Assembly: GCA_028688995.1 (NCBI GenBank)
Contig: JAQTXB010000010.1
Span: 49,948-113,947, forward strand
Origin: Aliarcobacter sp.
Lineage (GTDB): Bacteria; Campylobacterota; Campylobacteria; Campylobacterales; Arcobacteraceae
Direction: 5' to 3'
DNA length: 64,000 nucleotides
In this document: positions 37,422 to 45,717 of the stretch, one piece after another
Numbering within the stretch: the stretch's first letter is position 1
How the letters are laid out: every line of letters starts with the position of its first letter
Made by a program: the position numbers and the translations under genes
Notes under the pieces: generated by a model
Database searches by the model: none
Told to the model about the DNA's origin: nothing
What the model saw: the letters and a program-made list of their open reading frames with translations, nothing else

Positions 37422-38279
37422 TTATTGCTTGTCTAATTTGTCTAATTGTCTTTGAACTTTCCACTCTAAAATATATTTTAGAACCAAAGTTAAAAGAGCA
37501 AGTATTGCCAAGAGTGTTGAAACAGCAAAGGCTGCTACAAAATTATATTCGTTATATAAAATCTCAACTTGCAAAGGCATTGTATTTGTAACACCTTGGA
37601 TATGTCCAGAAACAACTGAAACCGCCCCAAACTCTCCCATTGCTCTTGCATTACATAAAATCACTCCATAAATGAGTCCCCATTTTATATTTGGAAGTGT
37701 AACTTTCCAAAATGTTTGAAATCCCGTTGCTCCTAGTAAAAGTGCAGCTTGTTCTTCATCATTTCCCAACTCTTGCATAAGTGGAATTAATTCCCTTGCC
37801 ACAAAGGGAAAAGTCACAAATATAGTTGCTAGCACAATTCCAGGAACTGCAAAGATTATTTGTACATCATTTGCAATTAACCAATGACCAAACCAACCTT
37901 GTGCTCCAAAAAGCAAAACATAAACAAATCCTGAGATAACTGGACTTACAGCAAAAGGTAAATCAATTAAAGTTATCAAAAAACTTTTTCCAAAAAAAGA
38001 GTATTTAGCTATTGCCCAAGAAGCTGCTACTCCAAAAACTAAGTTTAAAGGCACTGCAATTGCAGCTGTAATAAATGTAAGTTTTATTGCTTGTAAAACA
38101 TATTCATTTGTAAATGATTCAAAATATGCCTCGTAACCTTTTCTAAAAGCTTCTGCAAAAATTGTAATCAAAGGAGCAACTAACATAATCAATAAAAAAG
38201 TAATCGCAGTTGTTATTAATAAATATTGAACTAATTTTGACTCTTTTTGAGATGATTTTGAATTACTAATAGTTTTCAT
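37422..38279 (-). CDS. cysW: Sulfate ABC transporter permease CysW
   Basis: About 285 residues with six membrane helices and the CysW permease loop ([27 protein letters not shown]). It pairs with CysT in the membrane channel. The start at 38279 is chosen because GGAGG precedes it and it overlaps the cysT stop as ATGA; the longer frame would run 33 bases into cysT. Confidence 0.9.
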   Translation of the reverse strand: MKTISNSKSSQKESKLVQYLLITTAITFLLIMLVAPLITIFAEAFRKGYEAYFESFTNEYVLQAIKLTFITAAIAVPLNLVFGVAASWAIAKYSFFGKSFLITLIDLPFAVSPVISGFVYVLLFGAQGWFGHWLIANDVQIIFAVPGIVLATIFVTFPFVARELIPLMQELGNDEEQAALLLGATGFQTFWKVTLPNIKWGLIYGVILCNARAMGEFGAVSVVSGHIQGVTNTMPLQVEILYNEYNFVAAFAVSTLLAILALLTLVLKYILEWKVQRQLDKLDKQ

Positions 38280-39130
38280 ATAGCCTCCATTCCTTTTCTT
38301 CTTGAGCTCCATCGTTGAAGCATATTAATTAATAACAACATTACAAAAGAAATCAAAAGCATCACCACAGCAATTGCAGTTGCTCCTGCATAATCATATT
38401 GTTCAAGTTTTGTAATAATCAAAAGTGTACTTATTTCTGTTTTCATTGGCATATTCCCAGCAATAAAAACAACAGAACCATATTCACCAAGAGCTCTTGC
38501 AAATGACAAAGCAAAACCTGTCAAAACAGATGGAAAAATTGTAGGAAGAATCACTTTATAAAATATTTGCCATCGTGTAGCTCCCAAACTTGAACCTGCT
38601 TCTTCTTGTTCTATTTGAATCTCTTCAAGAGCTGGTTGAATTGTTCGAACTACAAAAGGAAGTCCTATAAAAATTAAAGCTATAGTAATTCCTATTGGAG
38701 TAAAAACTACTTTAATTCCAAGTGGTTCTAAATATTGTCCAAACCAACCTTGAGTCGAATACAAAGTCGTAAGTGCAATTCCTGAAACTGCCGTGGGCAG
38801 TGCAAAAGGCAAATCAACAATTGCATCAAAAACTCTTTTTCCCAAAAATGTATATCTCACTAAACACCAAGCGACAATCAAACCAAAAATCGTATTTACA
38901 AGAGCTGCAATTAATGAAGTAAAAAAAGTAAGCTTGTAACTTGCAATTACTCTATCACTTGTTGTAGCATTTATAAATACTTGCCATCCCATACTAAAAG
39001 CTTCAGTAAAAAGTGCAAGCAGAGGAATCATAACTATGATACTTAGATAAAAAACTGTATATCCCATAGTCAAACCAAAACCAGGTATTGGTGACTTTTG
39101 CCTTTTTAATATTCCAAAATTTAGTCTCAT
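38276..39130 (-). CDS. cysT: Sulfate ABC transporter permease CysT
   Basis: The 284-residue permease has six helices and the CysT signature [21 protein letters not shown] at the N terminus (two pieces of it visible at 17-37), plus the EAA loop [28 protein letters not shown]. It is translationally coupled to cysW downstream and to an upstream GGDEF-EAL gene (overlap ATGA at 39127-39130). The coupling to a c-di-GMP protein is unusual for this transporter. Confidence 0.92.
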   Translation of the reverse strand: MRLNFGILKRQKSPIPGFGLTMGYTVFYLSIIVMIPLLALFTEAFSMGWQVFINATTSDRVIASYKLTFFTSLIAALVNTIFGLIVAWCLVRYTFLGKRVFDAIVDLPFALPTAVSGIALTTLYSTQGWFGQYLEPLGIKVVFTPIGITIALIFIGLPFVVRTIQPALEEIQIEQEEAGSSLGATRWQIFYKVILPTIFPSVLTGFALSFARALGEYGSVVFIAGNMPMKTEISTLLIITKLEQYDYAGATAIAVVMLLISFVMLLLINMLQRWSSRRKGMEAI

Positions 39131-40359
39131 TTTAGAATTTCTCCTTTTTTTAAATCTTTTACATTTTTTGGTTCATCAAACCAATATCCTTGAAAATAAT
39201 CAATTTCTAAATCTTTACAAGTTTCATAAATTTCTTTTGAAGAAACAAACTCTGCAACAGTTTTTATTCCTACTTTTTTAGCAAAAAAAACTATTGCTTC
39301 CACTACTGCTTTTGCTGATTTAGTTTTATTTATATCTTGAATAATAGAGCCATCAAGTTTTATAAAATCTGCTTGTAATTTAACTAAATATGAAAAATTA
39401 GAATAACCCGTTCCAAAATCATCAATGGCAATTTTGACTCCAAGATTTTTTACAACTTTGATAAAGGAGATTACCTCTTCAATATTATCAATACCTTCAC
39501 TCTCTGTTATCTCTATAGTTAGGAAATATCCTATGTCAAACTCATAAACTTTTTGAATTAAAAAATCAACAACATCTTTTTCTAAAATGTCACTTATTGA
39601 TAAATTAATACTAAATTCAATATTTTTATTTTCAAAAAATTCAAAAGATTTTTGTATTACTTTTTTTGTAATTTCACTATATAAATTTATTTTTTTTGCC
39701 CTATCAATAAAAAAATATGGACTAACTATTTCGTCCTTAGAGTTTTTCATACGAACTAATATTTCGTATTTTTTTTCAAACTGATTACTTATACTTTGAG
39801 CAAAAATTTCAAATTTATCCCTTTTTATTGCTTGGATAATTTGAGCTTCCCAATATAAATCTTGCTCGATTGATAAAGAGTTTGGATGACAAAAATGTTG
39901 TTGTTCTCCATCATAAATAACTAGATTATGTTTTATAACTCTTGTTTGTTTTAAAGCAAATTCTGCACTAAATAAAAGCTCAGGATAATTTAATGCAACA
40001 CCAACTCGCAAAGGAATATAAACCCTAAAACCATCTAATTCAATAGGTGAATAACCAAAATACCAAATAATCGATTTTATAGTTTGTATAAATCTATCTT
40101 TTGAAATATCTTCACTTGAAGCAGACGCAAAAATGTCTGCTCCTAAATAATAGATTTTGCTATTTAAAAATTTATTCTCCAATCTTAATGAGATAATTTT
40201 TAATACCTTCTCACCAAAATCGTACCCATAATAATGATTTATATTTCCAAAACCATTAATATCAAAAATAGCTACTTTATTGAATTTATTATTTTTATTA
40301 TCTTCTAAAAACTCTTTTCTATTTGGAAGATTAATTTCATTTTCTTCATCTATTTTCAT
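39127..40359 (-). CDS. GGDEF(degenerate)-EAL protein inside the sulfate operon
   Basis: About 410 residues: a GGDEF-like domain (about 10-155) with the signature altered to GADIF, then an EAL domain (about 170-405) with EILVRM, SINLSIS, IEITESEG, DDFGTGYSN, KLDGSI and AEFVSSKE. So it probably lacks cyclase activity and keeps phosphodiesterase activity. No membrane segment or sensor domain. It starts 30 bases after sbp and its stop overlaps the cysT start, so it is transcribed and translated with the sulfate importer. The ATG at 40359 is preferred to an in-frame TTG six codons upstream, though spacing to GGAG (12 bases) is long. Confidence 0.85.
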   Translation of the reverse strand: MKIDEENEINLPNRKEFLEDNKNNKFNKVAIFDINGFGNINHYYGYDFGEKVLKIISLRLENKFLNSKIYYLGADIFASASSEDISKDRFIQTIKSIIWYFGYSPIELDGFRVYIPLRVGVALNYPELLFSAEFALKQTRVIKHNLVIYDGEQQHFCHPNSLSIEQDLYWEAQIIQAIKRDKFEIFAQSISNQFEKKYEILVRMKNSKDEIVSPYFFIDRAKKINLYSEITKKVIQKSFEFFENKNIEFSINLSISDILEKDVVDFLIQKVYEFDIGYFLTIEITESEGIDNIEEVISFIKVVKNLGVKIAIDDFGTGYSNFSYLVKLQADFIKLDGSIIQDINKTKSAKAVVEAIVFFAKKVGIKTVAEFVSSKEIYETCKDLEIDYFQGYWFDEPKNVKDLKKGEILK

Positions 40360-40388
40360 ATTAAATCTAAACTCCAAAAGTTTATTAG

Positions 40389-41474
40389 CTATTTATAAAT
40401 AGAATCAAAAGTTCCACCATCATCAAAATGTGTTTTTTGTGTAACTGCCCAACCATCAAATACATCATTGATTTTCACAAGTTCAAGTTTTGGAAATCTT
40501 GCTATATCTTCTTTGTCTGCAAGTTCTGGTTTATATGGTCTATAGTAATTTTTTGCTGCTAATTTTTGACCAGCTGATGAATATAAATATTCTAAATATG
40601 CTTTTGATACTTCATAAGTTCCATGTTTTTTTGCATTTTCATCAACAACAGCAACAGGAGGTTCAGCAACTATAGATATACTTGGAACAACTATTTCAAA
40701 TTCATCTTTTCCCAACTCATTAATAGCTAAGAATGCTTCATTTTCCCAAGCAAGCAACACATCTCCAATTTTTCTTTGAACAAAAGTATTAGTAGCTCCC
40801 CTTGCACCAGAATCAAGAACTGGAACATTTTTAAATAACTTAGAGATATATTCAAGTGCTTTTTTATCGGCTTCTTTATATTTTTGTGAAGTTTTATCAA
40901 CTTTATTTAAATCACCCAACTCTTTTTTTAAAGCATAGGCATAAGCTGCTAAATAGTTCCATCTTGCTCCTCCTGAAGTTTTCGGATTTGGAGTAATCAC
41001 AGAAACTCCATCTTTTATTAAATCATCCCAATCTTTTATGCCTTTTGGATTTCCTTTTCTAACTAAAAATACAATAGTTGAAGTATATGGAGATGAATTA
41101 TTTTCTAATTTTAATTGCCAATCATTTGGAAATAAAGCAGCTTTTTGACTTATTACATCTACATCGTAACCTAAAGCCAAAGTAACAACATCTGCACCTA
41201 AACCATCAATTACCGCCCTTGCTTGTTTTCCTGAACCACCATGTGATTGTTTGATTGTTAAATCTTGACCTGTTTTTACTTTCCAATAAGATGAAAAATC
41301 TTTGTTATATGAAGCATATAACTCCCTTGTTGGATCATATGAAACATTTAAAATCTCTAATGACTTTTTTGCTTTCTCAACTTTTGAATCATAACTCTCA
41401 CTTGAAATTCCTAATGCTGGTATTAATAATGCGCTTAATGCAATATTTCTTAAATTTTTTACTATTTTTTTCAT
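40389..41474 (-). CDS. sbp: Sulfate-binding periplasmic protein
   Basis: About 361 residues, with a signal peptide (1-25) and the sulfate-binding protein pattern: [29 protein letters not shown] (anion-binding loop), [16 protein letters not shown] and [17 protein letters not shown]. It captures periplasmic sulfate (or thiosulfate) for CysTWA. The start at 41474 has AAGAGAA upstream; the longer frame begins with TTG and lacks a site. The promoter carries one copy of a 19-base motif shared with the upstream Rrf2 gene. It is the first structural gene of the operon. Confidence 0.9.
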   Translation of the reverse strand: MKKIVKNLRNIALSALLIPALGISSESYDSKVEKAKKSLEILNVSYDPTRELYASYNKDFSSYWKVKTGQDLTIKQSHGGSGKQARAVIDGLGADVVTLALGYDVDVISQKAALFPNDWQLKLENNSSPYTSTIVFLVRKGNPKGIKDWDDLIKDGVSVITPNPKTSGGARWNYLAAYAYALKKELGDLNKVDKTSQKYKEADKKALEYISKLFKNVPVLDSGARGATNTFVQRKIGDVLLAWENEAFLAINELGKDEFEIVVPSISIVAEPPVAVVDENAKKHGTYEVSKAYLEYLYSSAGQKLAAKNYYRPYKPELADKEDIARFPKLELVKINDVFDGWAVTQKTHFDDGGTFDSIYK

Positions 41475-41490
41475 TTTATTTTCTCTTTTC

Positions 41491-41521
41491 AATATAATGT
41501 ACACTAAATGTGTGATAATTA
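41491..41521 (-). promoter_or_regulatory. sbp promoter and operator (site A)
   Basis: Plus-strand ACTAAATGTGTGATAATTA at 41503-41521 is a copy of a motif also seen at 41614 and 42126. On the minus strand it lies just before a -10-like TACATTATATTG near 41491-41500, about 20 bases from the sbp start. It overlaps the -35/spacer region, as expected for a repressor site. Confidence 0.6.
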
Positions 41522-41555
41522 AAGATTTAAAAAAAATCTCACCTCTTACTCTTTC

Positions 41556-41588
41556 TTATAATAATTTTTTACACATGTCGCACATCAT
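41556..41588 (-). CDS. 10-codon leader ORF rich in Met and Cys, upstream of sbp
   Basis: Reading on the minus strand: ATG ATG TGC GAC ATG TGT AAA AAA, two TTA and TAA, giving MMCDMCKKLL. Five of ten residues contain sulfur. AAAGGATTAAAA lies immediately upstream, the same ribosome site used by nirB, and a promoter-like segment with motif site B precedes it. It ends 82 bases before the sbp start. A leader whose translation depends on Cys/Met-tRNA would suit control of sulfate uptake by attenuation or coupling. A weak hairpin (AGATTT/AAATCT, 41523-41539) lies between it and sbp. No homologue is known to me and the ORF is very short. Confidence 0.5.
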   Translation of the reverse strand: MMCDMCKKLL

Positions 41589-41600
41589 TTTTAATCCTTT

Positions 41601-41632
41601 TAATATAATATACACTAAATTGATGAATATTA
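41601..41632 (-). promoter_or_regulatory. Duplicated promoter/operator (site B) before the leader ORF
   Basis: Plus-strand ACTAAATTGATGAATATTA at 41614-41632 is preceded by AATATAATATACACT, nearly identical to the segment before site A (AATATAATGTACACT). The homology of the two blocks extends over about 50 bases, so the promoter has been duplicated with the leader ORF between the copies. Confidence 0.6.
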
Positions 41633-41654
41633 AAAATTAAAAAAAATTGACGGT

Positions 41655-42116
41655 TTAGATTCCTAAACCACCAATAAATTCTTCTTTATAAATATCTTCT
41701 TTTAATATTGGTTTTTGACCTAAACATGAAGCTATAGTCATCTTATCCAAAATTTGAGCTGTTAAATTTCGTATATTTAAAAAAACTCTTCTAAAATAAC
41801 ATTTATTCTCTTGAGAACATGGTTCATAGCTTGAAACACTAACGCAAGAAATCATTGCAATCATTCCCTCAAAGTGTCTTATAACCTCACCTAATGTTAT
41901 CTCATTTGCATCTTTTGCAAGTGTATAACCACCATATCTTCCGGGAATACTTTTCACCCAACCTGCATTATTCATTTCAAGCATTATATTTTCTAAAAAT
42001 CTTCTTGGAACATCAATGTTTTCAGATAGAATTTTAGTTGAGATTGACTCCCCTTTTAACTCTGCAATTGTGAATAAAGCTCTAAGAGCATAATCTGTCT
42101 TTTTTGATACTTTCAT
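41655..42116 (-). CDS. Rrf2-family transcriptional regulator
   Basis: The 153-residue protein has the Rrf2 winged helix (SKKTDYALRALFTIAEL at the N terminus, recognition helix near VPRRFLENIMLEMNNAGWV, wing with GRYGGYTLAK) and three cysteines at 91, 100 and 106 in the position of the IscR/NsrR cluster ligands, though with wider first spacing (C-x8-C-x5-C). It may bind a [2Fe-2S] or [4Fe-4S] cluster or sense a thiol metabolite. It lies directly upstream of the sulfate operon and divergent from nirBD. The same 19-base motif occurs at its own start and twice before sbp, so it probably represses itself and sulfate uptake. Confidence 0.85.
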   Translation of the reverse strand: MKVSKKTDYALRALFTIAELKGESISTKILSENIDVPRRFLENIMLEMNNAGWVKSIPGRYGGYTLAKDANEITLGEVIRHFEGMIAMISCVSVSSYEPCSQENKCYFRRVFLNIRNLTAQILDKMTIASCLGQKPILKEDIYKEEFIGGLGI

Positions 42117-42424
42117 TTAACACCTACTAAATTGGTGATAATTATAATCTATAATTTTTAATTTGTCAAGTAATTTATTTTATATTATTAATAATTTTAA
42201 AAATTTATTTACAAGTTGCAATTTATTTTAAAACATATAAATTTATATATTTAATGTAAAAATAAGTTTAAATATATATATAATCATTAAAAATATTATA
42301 TAAAATCATTAATTATATTTATTTAATTAAAAATTAAGATTATTGATTATTTTATATACACTTTTTTTAATCACAAAAGATTTCTTTATGCAATAATTAT
42401 TTAACGTAAATAAAAGGATTAAAA
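42117..42424. promoter_or_regulatory. Divergent Rrf2-nirB control region (308 bases)
   Basis: Motif site C, plus-strand ACTAAATTGGTGATAATTA at 42126-42144, lies directly before the Rrf2 start and overlaps a minus-strand TATAAT near 42142-42147, pointing to autoregulation. The remaining sequence is extremely A/T-rich with no ORF. AAAGGATTAAAA before the GTG of nirB is a good ribosome site. I do not find the motif near nirB itself. Confidence 0.5.
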
Positions 42425-44890
42425 GTGAAAGAGAAACTTGTAGTAATCGGAAATGGTATGAGTGGACTTCGAACCATCGAAGACCTTTTAGAAATAAACA
42501 AAGATAAATATGACATTACTATTTATGGTGAAGAACCTCATGTAAACTATAATAGAATCATGTTATCTTATATACTTTCACAAGAAAAAACTTTTGAAGA
42601 TACAATCATAAATCATTTATCTTGGTATGAACAAAACAATATCACTTTACACAAAGGTGATAAGATTGTATCAATAGATAAAAATAGCAAAACAATCAAA
42701 AGTGACAGTGGAAAAACTGAATCTTACGACAAACTTCTAATAGCAACTGGTTCGACTGCTTTTGTTCCTAAAACAAAAGGAAGTGACCTTGAAAATGTAA
42801 TTGCTTTTAGAACAAAAGCAGATGTTGATGCAATTATTAGCACTATTAGAAAAGATAAAACTGCCGTTGTAGTTGGTGGTGGATTACTTGGACTTGAAGC
42901 TGCTTATGGAATTGCTATGCATGGAATTAAAACTATTTTAGTTCATAGAAGTGGAAGCATACTTTCTCAACAACTTGACTCAACTGGTGGGAAATTACTT
43001 CAAAAAAATCTTGAATCTTATGGAATTGAGTTTAAATTAAACACAACTATCCAAGAGATAAGTGGTGATGGAATTGTTGAAAAAGTGAGTTTCACAGATG
43101 GTTTTAGCGTTGAGTCAAACTTAGTAGTTTTTGCAACGGGAATTATTCCAAACACAGCACTTGCACTTGAAGCAGAACTTGAAACAAAAAAAGGAATTAT
43201 TGTAGATGACTTCCTAAAAACTTCTGATGATTCTATTTTTGCAATCGGAGAGTGTGTTGAACACAATGGAAATACTTATGGTTTAGTTGCCCCACTTTAT
43301 GAACAAGCAAAAGTTTTAGCAAAAGTTCTTGCTGGAAAATCAACAGATGGTTATGAGGGTTCTACTTTATCAACTAGACTTAAAATTTCAGGTGTTGATT
43401 TATTTAGTGCGGGAGATTATTTAGGCGATGTAACAACTGAGGATTTAATTTTACTTGATGAAAAAGTTGGAATCTATAAAAAACTTGTAATCTATGAAAA
43501 CAAAATCATTGGAGTTGTACTTTATGGAGATACAACTGATGCTTCTTGGTATTTAAAACTTCTAAAAGAACATACGGATATTTCAGATTTAAGAGCTAAA
43601 ATCCTATTTGGAAAATCAGCAATATCAGGTGATAGCGGTCATGGTGGAAATGATATAAATTCTATGAGTGATGATGAAGAAGTTTGTGGATGTAATGGAG
43701 TTTGCAAAGGTGATATTGTATCTGCCATCAAAGATAAAGATTTAAAATCCCTAAGTGATGTAAAATCTTGTACAAAAGCTGGAGCTTCTTGTGGTTCATG
43801 TCTTGGATTAGTTGAGCAAATTTTAGTAAATACTTTAGGTGATGAATATAACGCTGTTGAAGAGGGAATTTGTAGCTGTACAACACTTGGACACAAAGAA
43901 ATTAAAAAAGCAGTTGATGATGGTGAATTTGAAACTGTTTATGACGTTTTTAAATCATTAGAGTGGAAAACGCAGGAAGGTTGTTCAAAATGCCGACCAG
44001 CAATAAACTATTATTTACTTGTAAAATATAATGATGATAAATATAAAAATGATAAAAGAAGTGCACTTGTAAACGATAGAATGTTTGCAAATATCCAAAA
44101 AGATGGAACTTATTCTGTAGTTCCTAGAATTTGGGGAGGACTTACAAGTCCACAAGAGTTAAAAGATATTGCTGATATTGCAGTTAAATATGATGTTCCA
44201 ACAGTAAAATTTACAGGTGGTCAAAGACTTGATATGTTAGGAGTTAAAAAAGAACAACTTGAACCTATGTGGAAAGATTTAAATGATGCTGGTTTTGTAT
44301 CGGGTCAAGCTTATGCAAAGGGTCTGAGAACTGTAAAAACTTGTGTTGGAAATACTTGGTGTAGATTTGGAACTCAAGATTCTATGAATATGGGTGTGAT
44401 TATTGAAAAACTAACATGGGGATCTTGGACTCCACACAAATTTAAAATTGCAGTTTCAGGTTGTCCTAGAAATTGTGCAGAAGCAACTATCAAAGATTTA
44501 GGAATTATTGGAGTTGATTCTGGTTGGGAAATTTCAATTGCAGGAAATGGTGGTATAAAAGTGAGAGTTACAGATTTCCTTTGTAAAGTGGAAACTGATG
44601 AAGAGTTATTAACTTATGTAAAAGCCTTTATGCAATTTTATAGAGAAGATGCTTATTATCTTGAAAGAACAGCTCATTGGGTTGAAAGAACTGGATTACA
44701 ATATGTAAAAGATGTGATGTTAGATAAAGAAAAAGTGGCTTATTATGCCCAAAGATTTGAAATTTCACAAAAATCAGCACAAGTTGACCCTTGGGCAAAA
44801 GCAATTGAAGATGGATTTACAAAAGAGTTTAATTCAATTATTATAAACCCAGAAGAATCTCATAGTTTTGAAGCAAAGGAGCAAATTTAA
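42425..44890 (+). CDS. nirB: NAD(P)H-nitrite reductase large subunit
   Basis: The 821-residue cytoplasmic enzyme has, in order: a FAD/NAD(P)H oxidoreductase part (1-310; VVIGNGMSGLRT, VVVGGGLLGLEAAYG), two BFD-like [2Fe-2S] segments (CGCNGVCKGDI with CTKAGASCGSC; CSCTTLGHKE with CSKCRPAINYY), and the siroheme/[4Fe-4S] reductase domain (TCVGNTWCRFG and SGCPRNCAEA give the four cluster cysteines). It reduces nitrite to ammonium with six electrons. The start is GTG, set by AAAGGATTAAAA. Siroheme supply by cobA and nitrite from nasA complete the pathway. nirD follows two bases after its stop. Confidence 0.95.
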   Translation: MKEKLVVIGNGMSGLRTIEDLLEINKDKYDITIYGEEPHVNYNRIMLSYILSQEKTFEDTIINHLSWYEQNNITLHKGDKIVSIDKNSKTIKSDSGKTESYDKLLIATGSTAFVPKTKGSDLENVIAFRTKADVDAIISTIRKDKTAVVVGGGLLGLEAAYGIAMHGIKTILVHRSGSILSQQLDSTGGKLLQKNLESYGIEFKLNTTIQEISGDGIVEKVSFTDGFSVESNLVVFATGIIPNTALALEAELETKKGIIVDDFLKTSDDSIFAIGECVEHNGNTYGLVAPLYEQAKVLAKVLAGKSTDGYEGSTLSTRLKISGVDLFSAGDYLGDVTTEDLILLDEKVGIYKKLVIYENKIIGVVLYGDTTDASWYLKLLKEHTDISDLRAKILFGKSAISGDSGHGGNDINSMSDDEEVCGCNGVCKGDIVSAIKDKDLKSLSDVKSCTKAGASCGSCLGLVEQILVNTLGDEYNAVEEGICSCTTLGHKEIKKAVDDGEFETVYDVFKSLEWKTQEGCSKCRPAINYYLLVKYNDDKYKNDKRSALVNDRMFANIQKDGTYSVVPRIWGGLTSPQELKDIADIAVKYDVPTVKFTGGQRLDMLGVKKEQLEPMWKDLNDAGFVSGQAYAKGLRTVKTCVGNTWCRFGTQDSMNMGVIIEKLTWGSWTPHKFKIAVSGCPRNCAEATIKDLGIIGVDSGWEISIAGNGGIKVRVTDFLCKVETDEELLTYVKAFMQFYREDAYYLERTAHWVERTGLQYVKDVMLDKEKVAYYAQRFEISQKSAQVDPWAKAIEDGFTKEFNSIIINPEESHSFEAKEQI

Positions 44891-44891
44891 C

Positions 44892-45200
44892 ATGTTAAAA
44901 TGGTACAAAATCACAGAAGTTGAAAATATCCCTGAAATGGGTTCAAGAAAAGTAGAAATTGGTGAAACTGAAATAGCTATTTTTAGAACAAGAGATGGTT
45001 CAATCTTTGCTGTAAACAATATCTGTCCACACAAAAAAGGAAAACTAAGCGAAGGTTTAGTTCATGACAAAATAGTAACTTGCCCTTTACACAACTGGGA
45101 AATAGATTTAAAAACAGGACAAGCTTTAGGAAATGATAGTGGCTGTACTGGGGTTTATGAAACAAAAGTTGAAGAGGGAATTTTATATTTAAATTATTAA
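44892..45200 (+). CDS. nirD: Nitrite reductase small subunit (Rieske type)
   Basis: The 102-residue protein is a Rieske-fold subunit with both cluster motifs, CPHKKGKL and CPLHNWEI, keeping the CxH and CxxH ligands; many NirD proteins have lost them, so a real [2Fe-2S] cluster is likely here. It supports NirB. The start at 44892 is set by AAAGGAG inside the nirB end; a longer frame starting at 44868 lacks a ribosome site. A strong terminator follows. Confidence 0.9.
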   Translation: MLKWYKITEVENIPEMGSRKVEIGETEIAIFRTRDGSIFAVNNICPHKKGKLSEGLVHDKIVTCPLHNWEIDLKTGQALGNDSGCTGVYETKVEEGILYLNY

Positions 45201-45206
45201 AAGTAA

Positions 45207-45244
45207 TTTCTCCTAAATAAAGATTTAGGAGAAACAATTTTTTA
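45207..45244 (+). terminator. Rho-independent terminator of nirBD
   Basis: TTTCTCCTAAAT and ATTTAGGAGAAA form a perfect 12-base stem with a four-base loop, then CAATTTTTT. It begins seven bases after the nirD stop. Confidence 0.85.
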
Positions 45245-45246
45245 AT

Positions 45247-45510
45247 CTAGTTATTTCTAACTAAATCCATAATCCTTTTTCTTTCATCTGCTTTACAATT
45301 CAGAATATCTCTTTTACTTTTTGAATTTATAAAACAATTTAATGTTTTATCTAATAGCATAACTCTATCATCTAAATTATCTTGTCTTGCAATATCAATT
45401 CGTTTATAATATTTATTTATTAATCCATCTCTTTCTATTTCTAAATCATATATATTTACTTCATTTGCGAATAGATTCAAATTAATAATAAAAAAAATTA
45501 TATTTCTCAT
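45247..45510 (-). CDS. Small secreted protein of unknown function
   Basis: The 87-residue product opens with a signal peptide (MRNIIFFIINLNLFANE, cleavage likely after FANE or LFA), followed by a charged helical region with two cysteines (LNCF and LNCKAD) about 16 residues apart that could form a periplasmic disulfide. I do not recognise a family. It is monocistronic and convergent with nirBD across the terminator. The ribosome site AAAGG lies about 10 bases before the ATG. Confidence 0.55.
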   Translation of the reverse strand: MRNIIFFIINLNLFANEVNIYDLEIERDGLINKYYKRIDIARQDNLDDRVMLLDKTLNCFINSKSKRDILNCKADERKRIMDLVRNN

Positions 45511-45717
45511 CTAGAAAGACCTTTTTTTAACGTATTCTATCAAGAAAGCAATAAAAAAAGATTTAAAAAATAACTCTTTAATGTTTAATTTTCTAATATT
45601 CAATGTTACTTTTTTGTTCTATTTTTATAAGAAATCTTCTTTAGATATAAATGTGATATAATCAATTTTAAGCAGAAATAACACTCTTTTTAATTAAATA
45701 TCTAAAAGGTAACTACT

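Noticed and set aside
42300..42424. A fourth copy of the Rrf2 motif before nirB
   Set aside because: TATACACT near 42355 matches only a fragment; the core ACTAAATTGGTGAT is missing on both strands.
43018..43896. Two minus-strand ORFs inside nirB
   Set aside because: They lie wholly within a strongly supported gene and have low-complexity translations with no family signature.
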